A stretch of 13,432 bases of DNA from W11650 sp963545585 (GTDB lineage Bacteria > Bacillota > Clostridia > Lachnospirales > Vallitaleaceae). This document shows positions 12,650-13,432 of the stretch, one piece after another. Where the stretch lies: positions 1-13,432 of the forward strand of contig CAUUKX010000058.1 of NCBI GenBank assembly GCA_963545585.1, given 5' to 3'. The position numbers and the translations under genes are program-made. The notes beneath the pieces are model-generated. The model was given only the letters and a program-made list of their open reading frames with translations, made no database searches and was not told where the DNA came from. Numbering within the stretch: the stretch's first letter is position 1; each line of letters opens with the position of its first letter.

Positions 12650-13357
12650 ATGAAACAAGGAAAAAGATATGCAGAGGCGTTGAAAAAAGTTGATAGAGCC
12701 AATCTGTATGATCCATTTGAAGCTGTAAAGTTAGTAACCGAAACAGCCAGCGCAAAGTTCGATGAAACAGTCGAAGCCCATATTAAACTGGGTGTTGACG
12801 GCCGTCATGCCGATCAACAGGTGCGCGGTGCGGTTGTTCTGCCGCACGGAACCGGTAAAACGGTTCGTGTTCTGGTCTTTGCCAAGGGCGATAATGCCAA
12901 AAAGGCAGAGGAAGCCGGAGCCGATCATGTCGGCGCAGAGGAATTAGTGCCGAAGATTGAAAAAGAGGGCTGGCTGGATTTTGATATCGTCGTGGCTACT
13001 CCCGATATGATGGCGGTAGTTGGCCGTCTGGGCCGGGTGCTTGGCCCGAAGGGTCTCATGCCGAATCCGAAGGCCGGTACGGTTACCAACGATGTTGTTA
13101 GAGCAATTGAAGAAATCAAAGCTGGTAAGATTGAATATCGCTTGGATAAAACCAATATTATTCATGTTCCGATGGGCAAAGCTTCGTTTGGCCCGGAAAA
13201 ACTGGAAGACAACTTCCGCGCTTTAGTGCAGGCCATTATTAAGGCAAAACCGGCGGCAGCCAAAGGAAAATACCTGCGGTCCGTCACCGTCGCTTCGACG
13301 ATGGGCCCCGGCGTCAGGGTAAACCCGGACAAGTTTGATGCGCAAAGCAAGAAATGA
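12650..13357 (+). CDS. rplA: 50S ribosomal protein L1
   Basis: 235 residues, full length. The N-terminal KRYAEALKKVDR, then KFDETVEAHIKLGVD, GAVVLPHGTGK, and the signature ATPDMMAVVGRLGRVLGPKG followed by LMPNPKAGTVT identify L1. It forms the mobile L1 stalk that handles deacylated tRNA leaving the E site, and in many bacteria it represses its own mRNA. AAGGAGG at 12637-12643 is well placed for the ATG. The gene is complete and followed by a terminator-like hairpin at the window end; rplJ would be expected next. Confidence 0.97.
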   Translation: MKQGKRYAEALKKVDRANLYDPFEAVKLVTETASAKFDETVEAHIKLGVDGRHADQQVRGAVVLPHGTGKTVRVLVFAKGDNAKKAEEAGADHVGAEELVPKIEKEGWLDFDIVVATPDMMAVVGRLGRVLGPKGLMPNPKAGTVTNDVVRAIEEIKAGKIEYRLDKTNIIHVPMGKASFGPEKLEDNFRALVQAIIKAKPAAAKGKYLRSVTVASTMGPGVRVNPDKFDAQSKK

Positions 13358-13387
13358 TTGTATTAAATAGGAAATAAAACGTGCGCA

Positions 13388-13432
13388 AAAGCGCCGCCGG
13401 AAACCGGGAATCGGTTTTCAGCGGCGCTTTTT
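13388..13432 (+). terminator. Strong hairpin terminator or attenuator after rplA
   Basis: AAAGCGCCGC (13388-13397) pairs with GCGGCGCTTT (13421-13430). After a single C/A mismatch the stem continues with eight more pairs (13399-13406 with 13412-13419, one G-T), closing on a 5-nt loop. The T-run reaches the window edge. Since rplJ-rplL normally follow rplA, this may be partial read-through control rather than a full stop. Confidence 0.85.

Overview
The window looks like a chromosomal segment of a low-to-moderate GC Gram-positive anaerobe of the class Clostridia, probably Lachnospiraceae-like (genus not determinable). The grounds are strong AGGAGG-type ribosome binding sites, the order rpmG-secE-nusG-rplK-rplA, a clostridial-type anaerobic sulfatase maturase, an ECF vitamin-transporter S component and a DUF6145-like small protein. 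Every gene I can support lies on the + strand.

Layout. (1) 1-180 is non-coding mosaic repeat DNA: three related 33-bp hairpin modules plus part of a palindromic element that recurs at 4010-4160. (2) 181-690 holds an exact 10-bp tandem repeat rich in Shine-Dalgarno-like AAGGA, directly in front of a small conserved gene. (3) 843-3960 is a likely operon from one extended -10 promoter: ECF S component, MutT/MutX-type Nudix hydrolase, anSME-type radical SAM sulfatase maturase and a YwaF/TIGR02206-type membrane protein. (4) 3961-4506 is intergenic. It contains a 151-bp MITE-like element with 14-bp perfect terminal inverted repeats flanked by a 7-bp direct repeat, then a terminator hairpin, then a promoter whose spacer carries a perfect inverted repeat. 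(5) 4507-7158 is a tightly packed set: DUF2975 membrane protein, small XRE-type regulator, ispG and ispH. IspG and IspH are the two iron-sulfur enzymes that end the MEP isoprenoid pathway. (6) 7268-10923 is a complete FbpABC-like ABC importer: lipoprotein, fused double-domain permease and ATPase. (7) 11010-13432 is the rpmG-secE-nusG-rplK-rplA block, with its own promoter, a probable L1 autoregulatory site and a strong terminator after rplA.

How they may work together. The most suggestive part is 4438-10923: a promoter with operator-like repeats, a membrane protein/regulator pair, two Fe-S enzymes and a probable iron importer. These are contiguous and visibly more AT-rich than both flanks. 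The IspG departs from the family in two active-site-region motifs (ADIHF and NPGNIG), although its cluster ligands are intact. That raises the possibility of a second, transferred MEP-terminal module tied to iron supply. The repeat elements at 1-180 and 4010-4160 are the other notable content: a non-autonomous mobile element that appears to gain and lose hairpin modules. All homology statements come from recognising motifs by eye; no database search was run.
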